A DNA stretch of 64,000 nucleotides from Nodosilinea sp. LEGE 06152 (lineage in GTDB: Bacteria > Cyanobacteriota > Cyanobacteriia > Phormidesmidales > Phormidesmidaceae): positions 48,467-112,466 of the forward strand of contig NZ_JADEWR010000015.1 of the NCBI RefSeq assembly GCF_015207525.1. Reading direction: 5' to 3'. The notes beneath the pieces were generated by a model. The model saw only the letters and a list, made by a program, of their open reading frames with translations, had not been told where the DNA came from and did no database searches. A program made the translations under genes and the position numbers. This document shows, in pieces, positions 1 through 8,201 of this stretch. The first letter of the stretch is position 1, and each line of letters begins with the position of its first letter.

Positions 1-256
1 CTACCTCTACCCCGGCGGCAGCGTAGATAGCCTCTAGCACTAGGGGCAGGTTCTTCGCCTCATTCAGCGCGGGGATGACGATGGAAATGGTGGGCCGCGG
101 CAAGGTCTGATCGGCCCTGGGGGTTACAGTCGTGCTGGGGGCTGTCTCCGCCCGTTGCCAAGGCAGGGGTTGAGCGGTTGGGCCAGGCGAAGGGGTGAAC
201 CACCGCGCCGCCCGAAACTTGGCTATGGCCCAGAGACCTTCAATCGAGAGGGGCAT
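1..256 (-). CDS. Family 2 glycosyltransferase, N-terminal part only
   Basis: The gene runs off the left edge of the window, and only the first 85 codons are present. Reading from the ATG at 256 there is a proline- and threonine-rich lead of about 50 residues. It is followed by RPTISIVIPALNEAKNLP, the classic first beta-strand of the GT-A fold in family 2 glycosyltransferases, which bind a nucleotide-sugar. The catalytic DxD lies beyond the edge, so donor and acceptor cannot be told. The gene follows a glycerophosphodiesterase gene on the same strand after about 70 bases. The family call is firm; the function is open. Confidence 0.8.
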   Translation of the reverse strand, partial: MPLSIEGLWAIAKFRAARWFTPSPGPTAQPLPWQRAETAPSTTVTPRADQTLPRPTISIVIPALNEAKNLPLVLEAIYAAAGVEV

Positions 257-328
257 ACCGTAACACCAGCGAGCGTTTCGATAATTTACCCAACCTGCTC
301 CCAGCGCGAATGAGGGGCGACTGAATGT

Positions 329-1060
329 TCACTGAGAGATGGTTGACTGAGAGTGGGGGCCAAAGTGATGCTCAAACGGGTCAAAAATATAGTTGTCGGC
401 GTGTTGAGCAGCCCGCTCTAGATCGGCCTGACTGCGCACCGTCCAAGCCAGCAGGGGGCGGTTGAAGTGGTGGCGGGCCAGGGTGGTGGGCAGCGTGGGC
501 AACGCTTTAACATTGTAGGCAATAAAGTGCGGCGCACTGGCCCAGGCCAGCAGCAGGTTGCTGCGCAAAAACTTTTGCGGCTTGCTGGCTAGCTGCCCGC
601 GCCGCACTTCAGGGGCGTAGCGCTTAAACCACTGGAGCGATCGCGGGTTAAACGACTGCACCGCAAACTCGCCCCGGTAGCCCGCCAGGGTTTTGATCAG
701 CGCCTGCTCGGGGGGGCCAACTTTCTTTTCGTTTTTGATTTCAATTAGCAGCGGCACCCGCCCATCGACACAGGCCAGGGTTTGGGCCAGCGAAGGAATG
801 GTCTGGTCGGTGCCAAACAGGCGAAACTGCCCCAGGGTGTCGAGGGTTTGCTCGGCAATGCGGCCTTTGTGGCCCGTCAACCGCTTCAGGTCGCGATCGT
901 GAAAGACCGCCAGGAGGCCGTCGGCAAGCAGCTGTACGTCTAGCTCAATGGGGTGATTAGCCGCGATCGCCGCCTCAAACGCCGCCAGCGAATTTTCTGG
1001 CACCGCCGTACCCTGGTGCAGGCCCCGGTGGGCAATGGGTCGGGTCGTAATCCACTCCAT
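329..1060 (-). CDS. Glycerophosphodiester phosphodiesterase
   Basis: This 243-residue protein has the GDPD-family hallmarks: the HRG motif at residues 11-13, PENS about ten residues later, the metal-binding IELDV strand and the VFHD loop, then LLIEIKN in the middle of the TIM barrel. Such enzymes hydrolyse glycerophosphodiesters to glycerol-3-phosphate and an alcohol. No signal peptide is visible, so a cytoplasmic, UgpQ-like role is likely. ATGs occur at 1072 and 1060. The second has a GAGG ribosome site six bases upstream and is preferred. The length fits the short cytoplasmic subfamily. Confidence 0.88.
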   Translation of the reverse strand: MEWITTRPIAHRGLHQGTAVPENSLAAFEAAIAANHPIELDVQLLADGLLAVFHDRDLKRLTGHKGRIAEQTLDTLGQFRLFGTDQTIPSLAQTLACVDGRVPLLIEIKNEKKVGPPEQALIKTLAGYRGEFAVQSFNPRSLQWFKRYAPEVRRGQLASKPQKFLRSNLLLAWASAPHFIAYNVKALPTLPTTLARHHFNRPLLAWTVRSQADLERAAQHADNYIFDPFEHHFGPHSQSTISQ

Positions 1061-1194
1061 CACTGGCCTCATCTACCCTGCTAAGCTGAGTTCAGTCCTG
1101 GGCCGCTCGTCAAGTCGCATCAGTACTTCACAGTACGGCCTAGCACCTCCCCTCGCCAACCCCGCCTGGTTTAGCCTCGGTTAACGTTTCATCT

Positions 1195-1905
1195 ATGCCT
1201 CTCGATACCTGGTTTCCCCTTGCTATCTACTACAGCGACCTGCCCGCCGCGGCCCAGCACAAAGCTGCCCTCACCGAGGCCATTCTAGAGTTAGAGGCCA
1301 GCGGCAGTGCCCCCCGCAACTTTCCTGAAATGGCTTGGACGGGCGACCTGCACGGGGTCGAAAAAGTGCACACCGACCCTCGCTTCAGCTGGGTGGTGGC
1401 CCAGGTCGAAACCCACGTGAGAATCTACCTCAAAGAGCTGGGGCTAGATCTCAGCCAGGTCGATCTCTACATTCAGCGGGCCTGGCCGGTAGTGTCGCGC
1501 CCCCAGCAGGAGGTGGGTGCCCACTGCCACAACACCGCCCACGTCAGCGCCGTGTACTACGTCGCCGTGCCCGAGTCGGGTACCGATGCGGCGGGTTGCC
1601 TCACCTTTTTAGATGACGCCCGCCCTAACGAGGTCAGCCCCGGCCTGGGCAGCGAAAACACCGACATCATCGCCGACTGGAACTACCTGAACCAGGATCA
1701 GGCCCTGTATTTGCCCACCGAGGGCCGACTGATTATCTTCCCGGCCAAGCAGCGCCACGGGGTCACCCCCAACCACACCGACGACCTGCGCCTGTCGCTC
1801 TCGTTTGATATTGTGCTCACCGCTGCGCCGGGCCAGGCGGCTGGGGCCTACGAATTTCTGATGCCGCCCCCCACCCAGTGGCAGCGGTTTGGCCAAACGC
1901 CCTAG
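1195..1905 (+). CDS. Putative 2OG-Fe(II) oxygenase family protein
   Basis: A 236-residue protein resembling the conserved hypothetical family often annotated as putative 2-oxoglutarate-Fe(II) oxygenase (TIGR02466-like). HCHNTAH at residues 110-116 supplies the proximal histidines of a double-stranded beta-helix. KQRHGVTPN supplies the distal histidine (H188), and R199 in LRLSLSF would bind the 2-oxoglutarate carboxylate. The segment between (VYYVAVPESG) matches the usual strand order. The substrate is unknown. It is divergent from the upstream phosphodiesterase gene and stands alone. Confidence 0.7.
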   Translation: MPLDTWFPLAIYYSDLPAAAQHKAALTEAILELEASGSAPRNFPEMAWTGDLHGVEKVHTDPRFSWVVAQVETHVRIYLKELGLDLSQVDLYIQRAWPVVSRPQQEVGAHCHNTAHVSAVYYVAVPESGTDAAGCLTFLDDARPNEVSPGLGSENTDIIADWNYLNQDQALYLPTEGRLIIFPAKQRHGVTPNHTDDLRLSLSFDIVLTAAPGQAAGAYEFLMPPPTQWQRFGQTP

Positions 1906-1989
1906 CGCCAGTCAACAGAATGAAGGTTGTGCCACTGATGGGCTGAAATAGGGGTTGGAACTGAAACTGTCTTTGCACTGTAATCGCCT

Positions 1990-2571
1990 ATGACCTCGCT
2001 TACCCATCACCTGCTGACTATGGCCTACAACAATGCCTGGGCCAACCACCGCCTGCTAAAAGCCTGCTGCCACCTGAGCCAGGCCGAGTTTGTTGCCACC
2101 AGAACGAGTTTTTTCCCCTCGATCAAAGCGACCCTAAACCATTCGCTCACCGTTGACTGGTACTACATCGACGCCCTGGAGCGCAGCATCAATCAGCAGC
2201 CACCCAATGCTCAAGCTTGGGCGTTTTTTGAACCAGAAGAGCCTTTTGATACCTGTGCAGAGTTGCAGCGGGAGCAGCGCCAGGTGGATCAACGGTTAAT
2301 CGCCCTTTGTCGCTTCTTGACTGATGAACTGCTAGAGCAGCCCGTCAGCATTCCCCGCTCCCAGGGCATTAAACATGAGTTAACATCGCGGCTACTGGCG
2401 CACTTGTTTCAGCACCAAATTCACCATCGCGGTCAGGCTCACGCCATGCTGGCGGGCACAGCGGTTGAACCGCCCCAGCTAGATGAGTTTTTTTGTGCCG
2501 ATGAGGCAGCATTGAGAGAACGCGATTTTCAGGAGCTGGGGTTTTCGGAACAAGAGATATGGGGCCATTAA
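1990..2571 (+). CDS. DinB family protein
   Basis: A 193-residue four-helix-bundle protein of the DinB/YfiT-like superfamily. A putative metal site is formed by H51 in the second helix (TLNHSLTVDWYYID) and by HQIHHRGQAH at 142-151, the most diagnostic motif of the family. Members are metal-dependent thiol transferases or of unknown function; nothing here identifies the reaction. The gene is followed at once by a GNAT acetyltransferase gene, probably in one transcript. A related protein is encoded at 26895-27398, also next to a GNAT gene. Confidence 0.85.
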   Translation: MTSLTHHLLTMAYNNAWANHRLLKACCHLSQAEFVATRTSFFPSIKATLNHSLTVDWYYIDALERSINQQPPNAQAWAFFEPEEPFDTCAELQREQRQVDQRLIALCRFLTDELLEQPVSIPRSQGIKHELTSRLLAHLFQHQIHHRGQAHAMLAGTAVEPPQLDEFFCADEAALRERDFQELGFSEQEIWGH

Positions 2572-2585
2572 CCAGAGGCGATCGC

Positions 2586-3041
2586 ATGAAAATCCGTGAA
2601 GATGATCTGACGGGCGAGCCGATTACTGCTCTGCTGCGCGAGCACCTGGAGAACATGCATGAAATTACGCCCCCCGGCAGCGTTCACGCGCTGGATGTGG
2701 AGCGGCTGAGGGCACCCAACATTACCTTCTGGACGGCCTGGAATGGCGACGACCTGCTAGGCTGCGGCGCACTGAAGGAACTCGACCCCACCAGCGGCGA
2801 AATTAAGTCGATGCGTACCCCCGCTGCCCACCGCCGCCAGGGCATTGCCTCCAGAATTTTGGAGCACATTATCGAAGTCGCCCGGCAGCGGGGCTACACT
2901 CACCTGTATTTAGAAACGGGCGCGTTCCCCGCCTTTGCTCCGGCCCGCGCCCTGTACGAGCGCTACGGCTTTGCGTATCGCGACCCCTTTGGCGACTACA
3001 CTAACGATCCCAACAGCTCCTTTATGGAGAAGAGTCTTTAA
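2586..3041 (+). CDS. GNAT family N-acetyltransferase
   Basis: A 151-residue acetyltransferase. The acetyl-CoA binding motif A is seen as RTPAAHRRQGIASRILEHI, followed by the YLETG and ARALYERYGF segments typical of the C-terminal GNAT half. The open frame extends upstream into the end of the DinB gene. However, AGAGG at 2573-2577 sits eight bases before the ATG at 2586, which is therefore taken as the start. The arrangement suggests co-transcription with the DinB gene. The acetyl acceptor is not predictable. Confidence 0.85.
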   Translation: MKIREDDLTGEPITALLREHLENMHEITPPGSVHALDVERLRAPNITFWTAWNGDDLLGCGALKELDPTSGEIKSMRTPAAHRRQGIASRILEHIIEVARQRGYTHLYLETGAFPAFAPARALYERYGFAYRDPFGDYTNDPNSSFMEKSL

Positions 3042-3088
3042 TGGCAGCGCTCAAGGACATCCCTCATCGGCGTAGAGTTGAGCCATGC

Positions 3089-3346
3089 TCAGGCTGCTGC
3101 TTGCTGTTGCAGGGCAGCTTCAATTTCGGCTTGGTGGGTGCTGGCATAGAGCCAGGCATTGGTTAGGTCTGCGGCGGTGAGGTCGGGATAGTCTTCTAAT
3201 AGAAAAGCTTCGGTTGCGCCCTGCTGGCGAAGGCTGACTAGCAACCACACAGGGATGTGGGTTTGGCGAATGCAGGCATCGCCGCCCATAACGCCGGAAG
3301 TTTTCTCAATGCCAACCCAGGTGCCGCTGAGGCTAGAGACCAACAC
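3089..3346 (-). CDS. DUF433 domain protein, possible orphan antitoxin
   Basis: An 85-residue protein of the DUF433 family, a small winged-helix-like fold. The family signature is visible as GGDACIRQTHIPVWLLVSL followed by LLEDYPDLTAADLTNAWLYA. DUF433 proteins often act as antitoxins (VapB45-type) paired with a PIN- or Mut7-C-like toxin. No toxin gene adjoins this one: the neighbours are a GNAT and a PhzF gene. The likely start is GTG at 3346, because the conserved region begins about 20 residues in and no nearer start is evident. Confidence 0.72.
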   Translation of the reverse strand: MLVSSLSGTWVGIEKTSGVMGGDACIRQTHIPVWLLVSLRQQGATEAFLLEDYPDLTAADLTNAWLYASTHQAEIEAALQQQAAA

Positions 3347-3448
3347 TGGAATACATCTTCGCTAAGTTTGGGTGATGGGCAAAAGTTGCTCTGCCCTTCC
3401 TACGATTTAACTCCAGCCTGAGGTGGGGTGACGATCGCGGCCCCAGTC

Positions 3449-4282
3449 CTAGCCCTCCATTAGGCGAGCGGTGCCCGACACCCGAATTGAGCTGCTAGGG
3501 GTGGGCGGAATTTCGGCCCGCAGGCGCGATCGCATCCCCATATCTTCGCCCTGAGTAATTTCGATCGTGCCGCCGTGGGGCCAGCCAATATCGCGCAGGT
3601 AGCCAGCCAGCGCTGCCGTTGCCGCCCCGGTCGCCGGGTCTTCGTACACGCCGCCCGACGCGAATGGGTTGCGGGTGTGAAACTGCTGCGCTGTTTCGGC
3701 ATAGACCCAGCAAATGGTGACTAGGCCAGCGCGGTTCATCAGGTCGCGGCCAGCGGCCAGGTCGTAGCGCATGGCGCTGAGGGCGGCGCGGGTTTTGAGC
3801 CCCAAAACCAGGTGGTCGGCACCGCCGTGGGCCAAAGCAGGCGGCAGCTCGGGGTCGAGGTCGGCCTCGCTATAGCCAAACAGGTCGAGCACATCGGCCA
3901 CCAGGGGCGACGGGGCGGTGGCACTATGGGTGGGCGGCGACTGCAGCGCGGCAGACATACCGCTGCCATCGCGGCGACCTTCTACCGTAATCCCGGCTTC
4001 GTTAAGGCTTAAAGCAAAAACGCCATCGCCCTGCTGAAGGGCCAGAGCCGCCCCCAGCGCGATCGTGGCATGGCCGCAGAAGGGCACCTCAGACTCGGGC
4101 GAAAAGTAGCGCACCCGCCAGCCGGAGCCAGCCGGGGCCGCAAACGCCGTTTCTGAAAAGCCGACTTCTGCCGCAATGCGCCGCATCTCGGCTTCGCTGG
4201 GGTGGGCTTCAGCAATCAGCACTCCCGCCGGATTGCCGCCGGTATCGCCATCGGAAAACGCCGCAATTTTGAGCAGATTCAT
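3449..4282 (-). CDS. PhzF family isomerase/epimerase-like protein
   Basis: A 277-residue PhzF (YddE-type) protein. The N-terminus MNLLKIAAFSDGDTGGNPAG is characteristic, followed by GFSETAF (the conserved glutamate region), PFCGHATIALG in the first domain, and NPFASGGVYEDPATGAATAAL in the second. PhzF proteins have the diaminopimelate-epimerase fold and isomerise small amino-acid-like or chorismate-derived substrates. No phenazine genes are nearby, so the substrate is unknown. The open frame extends 42 codons upstream, but the ATG at 4282 matches the family start. Confidence 0.88.
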   Translation of the reverse strand: MNLLKIAAFSDGDTGGNPAGVLIAEAHPSEAEMRRIAAEVGFSETAFAAPAGSGWRVRYFSPESEVPFCGHATIALGAALALQQGDGVFALSLNEAGITVEGRRDGSGMSAALQSPPTHSATAPSPLVADVLDLFGYSEADLDPELPPALAHGGADHLVLGLKTRAALSAMRYDLAAGRDLMNRAGLVTICWVYAETAQQFHTRNPFASGGVYEDPATGAATAALAGYLRDIGWPHGGTIEITQGEDMGMRSRLRAEIPPTPSSSIRVSGTARLMEG

Positions 4283-4350
4283 ACGCGTACCCCTGAGCCT
4301 ACAGTCCTGATTTTGCCACGACTGCTCCCAAGACAGAGCGGCGCGAGGGA

Positions 4351-4617
4351 TTACGGCAGCCGGTAGATATCTACCTCGGAACCATAGAGAGTCGTTGTTC
4401 TGCTGCACATCATGCCCAGTTTTTTGAGGATACTGACTGATGCTGTGTTGGCGGGTTCAACGATGCCGAGAATGTACGGTAGATGCAGTTGATCTAACCC
4501 GTACTGAATAGTAGCTCTGGCCGCTTCCGTGGCTAATTCCTGACCCCAAAAGGCGGGAGCAAGGCGGTAGCCAACCTCAGGTTTATCCACGCCGTCGCTG
4601 TGTAAACCATCTGTCTA
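4351..4617 (-). pseudogene. Truncated GNAT acetyltransferase (C-terminal fragment)
   Basis: The translated remnant contains DKPEVGYRLAPAFWGQ, LATEAARATIQYG and PANTASVSILKKLGM, the C-terminal half of a RimJ/RimL-type GNAT. The N-terminal half is missing. Reading upstream in the same frame, similarity-like sequence continues to about 4614, then meets TAG and the TAA stop of the glycosyltransferase gene at 4618-4620. The break therefore coincides with the end of that gene, as if a polysaccharide gene segment had been inserted or a deletion had joined the two. A GTG at 4590 could start a short protein, but it would lack a complete fold. Confidence 0.7.
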
Positions 4618-6066
4618 TTACCCCTGCTTAAGGCGATACCGCTTCTGGGGTTGAGCATCGCGAGGTGTCACTACCCAGGTGTTTTCTCCGTTGAGGTAAT
4701 CGTAGATGGCGACTATCGCGATCGAGTTTTTTAGAGTTACATAAACGGGCAAAAAAAGCACATGCTTAAGGTAGTAAGCCAGCGGGTAACGCCTGGAGGC
4801 AATCTTGGCAGCCGCCAAAATCTGGTAAATTCCGCTGAAGATGGACAGGCCACCCGCAACTAAAAAATAAACGCGCATCTGCTCAGATACCGCACCGGGC
4901 ACCAGCAAGAAAGCCAGCAGCACCGGCAAGAGCTGTAGAGAGATTAAGGCAAAGGATTCGCAGTAGTAGAGTAGATAGGTCCAGTAGAGTTTTTGCCAGC
5001 TGTTGAAGTAGGGCGATCGCCACAGGCGGCGTTGGTAGAGTAGAGACACCTCTAGCCAGCCGTGGGCCCAGCGTTTGCGTTGAAACCAGAATGTTTTGAG
5101 CGAGGTTGGTGCTAACTCACTGGTCACAATGCTGCGATCGTGCAGAATTTTGTAGCCGTTGAGCAGCGTTCGCAACGACGCATCGATATCCTCAGTCAAG
5201 CGGCTGGGGTTAAAGCGAATTTGCTTTAGCACCGACATCCGCCAGTAGCCGTTTGAGCCGCCAAAGATACTGGAGTCGGTTAGAAATGATTTGGCGGCGT
5301 GGCTGATGCCGTAGAGCTGTTCAAACTCGATCGCAATATTTTGACTCAAGAAATTTTCGCCGTGGTTGCGAATGACATTGCGCCCCTGTACAACGTCGTA
5401 CCCCTGGGCAATCCAGTGCCACGCTCGCCTAAAACAGTCTGAGCCAGGGTGGTGGTCGGCGTCGAGTACGCAGGCTATTTCTCCAGTGGCAATATCGAGG
5501 GCGGCGTTGATGTTTTCAGCCTTAGATCGGCTGCCCTCGACCCGCAAAATGGTTAGCTCAGCGTGGTGCTGGGCCAGCTGATGCAGCTCGGCTTCGATCG
5601 GCAGATCTACAGGGGTGTTGTAGGCCAAAATAATTTCTAAACCGCCCGCCGGTCGCTCAATGTGCGATAGCAAATGCCGCAGCGTTTCAACAATAATGCT
5701 CTGCTCATTGGGCAAGTAGGCCGCCACCAAAAACGAGCAGCGGGGCACTGGCTCAAGGGGGTAGGGGTACTCAGCCCCACCCACGCCCATCCAGGCCTTG
5801 ACCTGATTTAGGGTCTGCTCTGAGGGCCGGTTAAACTGACGGCGGTGGGCCGCAAAGCGGCGAAACATTGCGTTGCTCGACTCGATGATAATCATCACCG
5901 CGTTGAGCAAAAACAGCGTCAGAACAAAGGCTCGTGGACCCACTAAAGCCCAGCCGCTGAGCAGCAAATACCCGTAGAAAATGGCAGGCAGGCCAATCAG
6001 CAGCACGTGGGTAAAGATAACCTTCTGAATTTCGCTAGACCATGACTTCGCCACTTTCTTAACCAC
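4618..6066 (-). CDS. BcsA-like membrane glycosyltransferase (GT2)
   Basis: A processive-type family 2 glycosyltransferase of about 482 residues. Two membrane helices lie near residues 17-37 and 44-62. A GT-A domain follows with DAD (202-204), TED (about 293) and the QRKRW motif at 329-333, then C-terminal membrane helices. This D,D,D,QxxRW arrangement is that of cellulose and hyaluronan synthases. A GTG at 6066 with AGGAG ten bases upstream avoids overlap with the preceding acyltransferase gene. A TTG at 6129 would give 21 more residues and a 44-base overlap. The pairing with an acyltransferase suggests an acylated exopolysaccharide. Confidence 0.82.
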   Translation of the reverse strand: MVKKVAKSWSSEIQKVIFTHVLLIGLPAIFYGYLLLSGWALVGPRAFVLTLFLLNAVMIIIESSNAMFRRFAAHRRQFNRPSEQTLNQVKAWMGVGGAEYPYPLEPVPRCSFLVAAYLPNEQSIIVETLRHLLSHIERPAGGLEIILAYNTPVDLPIEAELHQLAQHHAELTILRVEGSRSKAENINAALDIATGEIACVLDADHHPGSDCFRRAWHWIAQGYDVVQGRNVIRNHGENFLSQNIAIEFEQLYGISHAAKSFLTDSSIFGGSNGYWRMSVLKQIRFNPSRLTEDIDASLRTLLNGYKILHDRSIVTSELAPTSLKTFWFQRKRWAHGWLEVSLLYQRRLWRSPYFNSWQKLYWTYLLYYCESFALISLQLLPVLLAFLLVPGAVSEQMRVYFLVAGGLSIFSGIYQILAAAKIASRRYPLAYYLKHVLFLPVYVTLKNSIAIVAIYDYLNGENTWVVTPRDAQPQKRYRLKQG

Positions 6067-6085
6067 TAGAGGGTAACTCCTGGCT

Positions 6086-7534
6086 TCAAACAACGGTTTT
6101 GATCGGGGCGTAGGGGCTGGTTCGGGCAATTGGCTGGGCCTCGACCAGGCTCAGGCTGTTGGCACTGACCCAAACTGTCTGTCGTCCCTGGGCAATTTGG
6201 CAAAGGTACGTTTCGCCCTCGTCGAGCAGGGTTTCGATCTTGTGTACAATCCAGTCTCGACTGCCCTGGTAGCTAACGCGATCGCCCACCAGCGGCTTCC
6301 AGCTAGTCGTCTCGGTAGCTGGGTTTTGCATTAGCAAATAGTCAATGTCGCGCCACAGCTGCAGAGCGCTGCGCTGCATAAACGGGCGCACTGCATCGGC
6401 AATCATGGCCAACACTAAGGTGCCAACCACCATCAACGGCAGCGACACCCAGTAGCGCCACAGGCTATCTTGAACCCATAGGTTAATCGTGCGATCGATC
6501 ACAAAGCCGTGGATTAAGAAATAGCTGTAGCTGTGGGCACCTAGCCGCCCCATCGCGGCCGCCAGCATGGGGATGTTGCTAAGCGATCGCAGCAGCACAG
6601 CAGCCACCATGACCAACCCAATGGGCAGCAGCAGGTCGCAAACCACCCAGCCCACGCGGTAGAACTGGGCCACAAAGCCCAGGGCATACACCAGCAGCCC
6701 CACCCCCACGAGCCGCTGAGGCCGCCAAAACAAGGGGCCACGATGGTTGCAGTAGGCCGTTGCGATCGCCATACCGACGACAAACGTGCTCAGCTTGGCT
6801 AAAAACGAAACGAAGGGCAACCAGTTATTTGGCGTTTCTAGCATCGAGTAGGTCAAATGCCCGCCGAAGTAGTAGACCGCGCCGTAGCGATAGAGCAGCG
6901 TGATGACTGTGCTAACCACTAGCAAATTGCGGGTGCCCCAGCGGTCTAGCAGGTACCAAAGCCCTGGAGAAATTAGCGCAAAGCTGATCACCAGGGGAAT
7001 AAACCACCAGGGGCCACTGGTTGCCAACAACCGTTCGCCGTCAAAGCCAAACAGCAGCGGAAACGTGGCCCCCGCAAAGACATCCCACGGAGCTGGCCGG
7101 TAGCTGTTAGAGGCAATGCCAATTAGCCAGAGAATGGGATAGGCCAACCAGGCTACCGTCCAAAATGGCCAGAGAATGCGCAGCAAACGACTGCGAATAA
7201 ACTCGCCTGCGCTGATTGGGTAGGCCTTGCTGCGCAGCGATAGCACCAGCACAAAGCCCGCCAGCAGAATAAAGACATCCACCGCCTGAAAGCCAAACCA
7301 GATTGGCACAGAAACCGCCGCCGCCAGCGCGTTTTGACCAAGTAGGGGGCTCGCGGCGGCGATGGCTGCCGCGTTGGGGCGTACCCCAGTAGGCAAAGGG
7401 GTATAGGCATAATCAGTAAAGAGTAGCTGGGCGTGGTAGAGCAAAATACCAACTGCCGCCAATATTCGAACCCCCTCTAACCAACTAAGCCGCTGCTTTG
7501 AAGGGTGAAAATGCGTAGACTTTGGTTGAGACAT
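6086..7534 (-). CDS. OafA/acyltransferase-3 family membrane protein
   Basis: A 482-residue multi-pass protein. The first helix carries WLEGVRILAAVGILLYHAQ, with the conserved R23 and H34 of acyltransferase family 3, and about ten hydrophobic segments follow. This family transfers acetyl or other acyl groups onto lipopolysaccharide or exopolysaccharide sugars. Unusually, about 60 soluble residues follow the last helix (PLVGDRVSYQGSRDWIVHKI and beyond) and look like a small SH3-like beta domain. The gene is immediately upstream of the BcsA-like glycosyltransferase, and the two are probably one operon. Confidence 0.82.
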   Translation of the reverse strand: MSQPKSTHFHPSKQRLSWLEGVRILAAVGILLYHAQLLFTDYAYTPLPTGVRPNAAAIAAASPLLGQNALAAAVSVPIWFGFQAVDVFILLAGFVLVLSLRSKAYPISAGEFIRSRLLRILWPFWTVAWLAYPILWLIGIASNSYRPAPWDVFAGATFPLLFGFDGERLLATSGPWWFIPLVISFALISPGLWYLLDRWGTRNLLVVSTVITLLYRYGAVYYFGGHLTYSMLETPNNWLPFVSFLAKLSTFVVGMAIATAYCNHRGPLFWRPQRLVGVGLLVYALGFVAQFYRVGWVVCDLLLPIGLVMVAAVLLRSLSNIPMLAAAMGRLGAHSYSYFLIHGFVIDRTINLWVQDSLWRYWVSLPLMVVGTLVLAMIADAVRPFMQRSALQLWRDIDYLLMQNPATETTSWKPLVGDRVSYQGSRDWIVHKIETLLDEGETYLCQIAQGRQTVWVSANSLSLVEAQPIARTSPYAPIKTVV

Positions 7535-8201
7535 AGGCTAGCGATCTCAAGGAACATGGTCTCGAAGGACTCCAAAACCCTGTCTAAGCAATGGCTGCTA
7601 GATTGGGTGAACTAGTAAACATCGCCAGACCCCAGGCGCAACCTGTAGAAAGGTGTAGCCCAGGAACTTAGACATTTATTTGAGAAAAACCTACTTCTCA
7701 AGCAAGAAGCAGCAAGCGCGATATTCAGCTCAGAATACATGTAACAAAAGTTGATCAAAATCAATCCTAAGTAATATTTATGGCGCTTAGAGAGGTTCAC
7801 TCAACAGTCGCTAGTACGACGTCTTTCGCCTCAATTTAGTTCCTCTGCGATCGCTCAGAGCTAGCTAATAGAGTGAGAAATAGGCCGGGCTTCAGGGCAA
7901 TCGGCATTGAAATACAGCGCTGACGGTGCGCCAAGATCAAGGCCGCTATTCTGGATAAAACTGGGACAGCACACAAGCGCATAAGGCGAATTTTGTTCAA
8001 GAAAAGTACCTCATGAACATTTTCCTATCCGTCTTATTCAGGGCTAGAAACAGGGCGCTTAAATAACCCGAAACTAAGGGAATCTAGAACGTAACCAGAC
8101 TGGGCCTTACTACATTGGGAGCTGTGACACCGCTCATCTAGGCTTTGCAAAGCAGCCCTCCGTTGAGTACCGTGGCAGACGAAGACATCTAGGACGAGGT
8201 C
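7535..8201. other. Intergenic region, no gene seen
   Basis: About 670 bases between two divergent genes. The longest minus-strand frame (7612-7800) gives a 62-residue protein with no recognisable motif and no ribosome site. One GCGATCGC site occurs near 7846. It presumably holds the promoters of the acyltransferase and beta-glucosidase genes, but none stands out. Confidence 0.5.
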
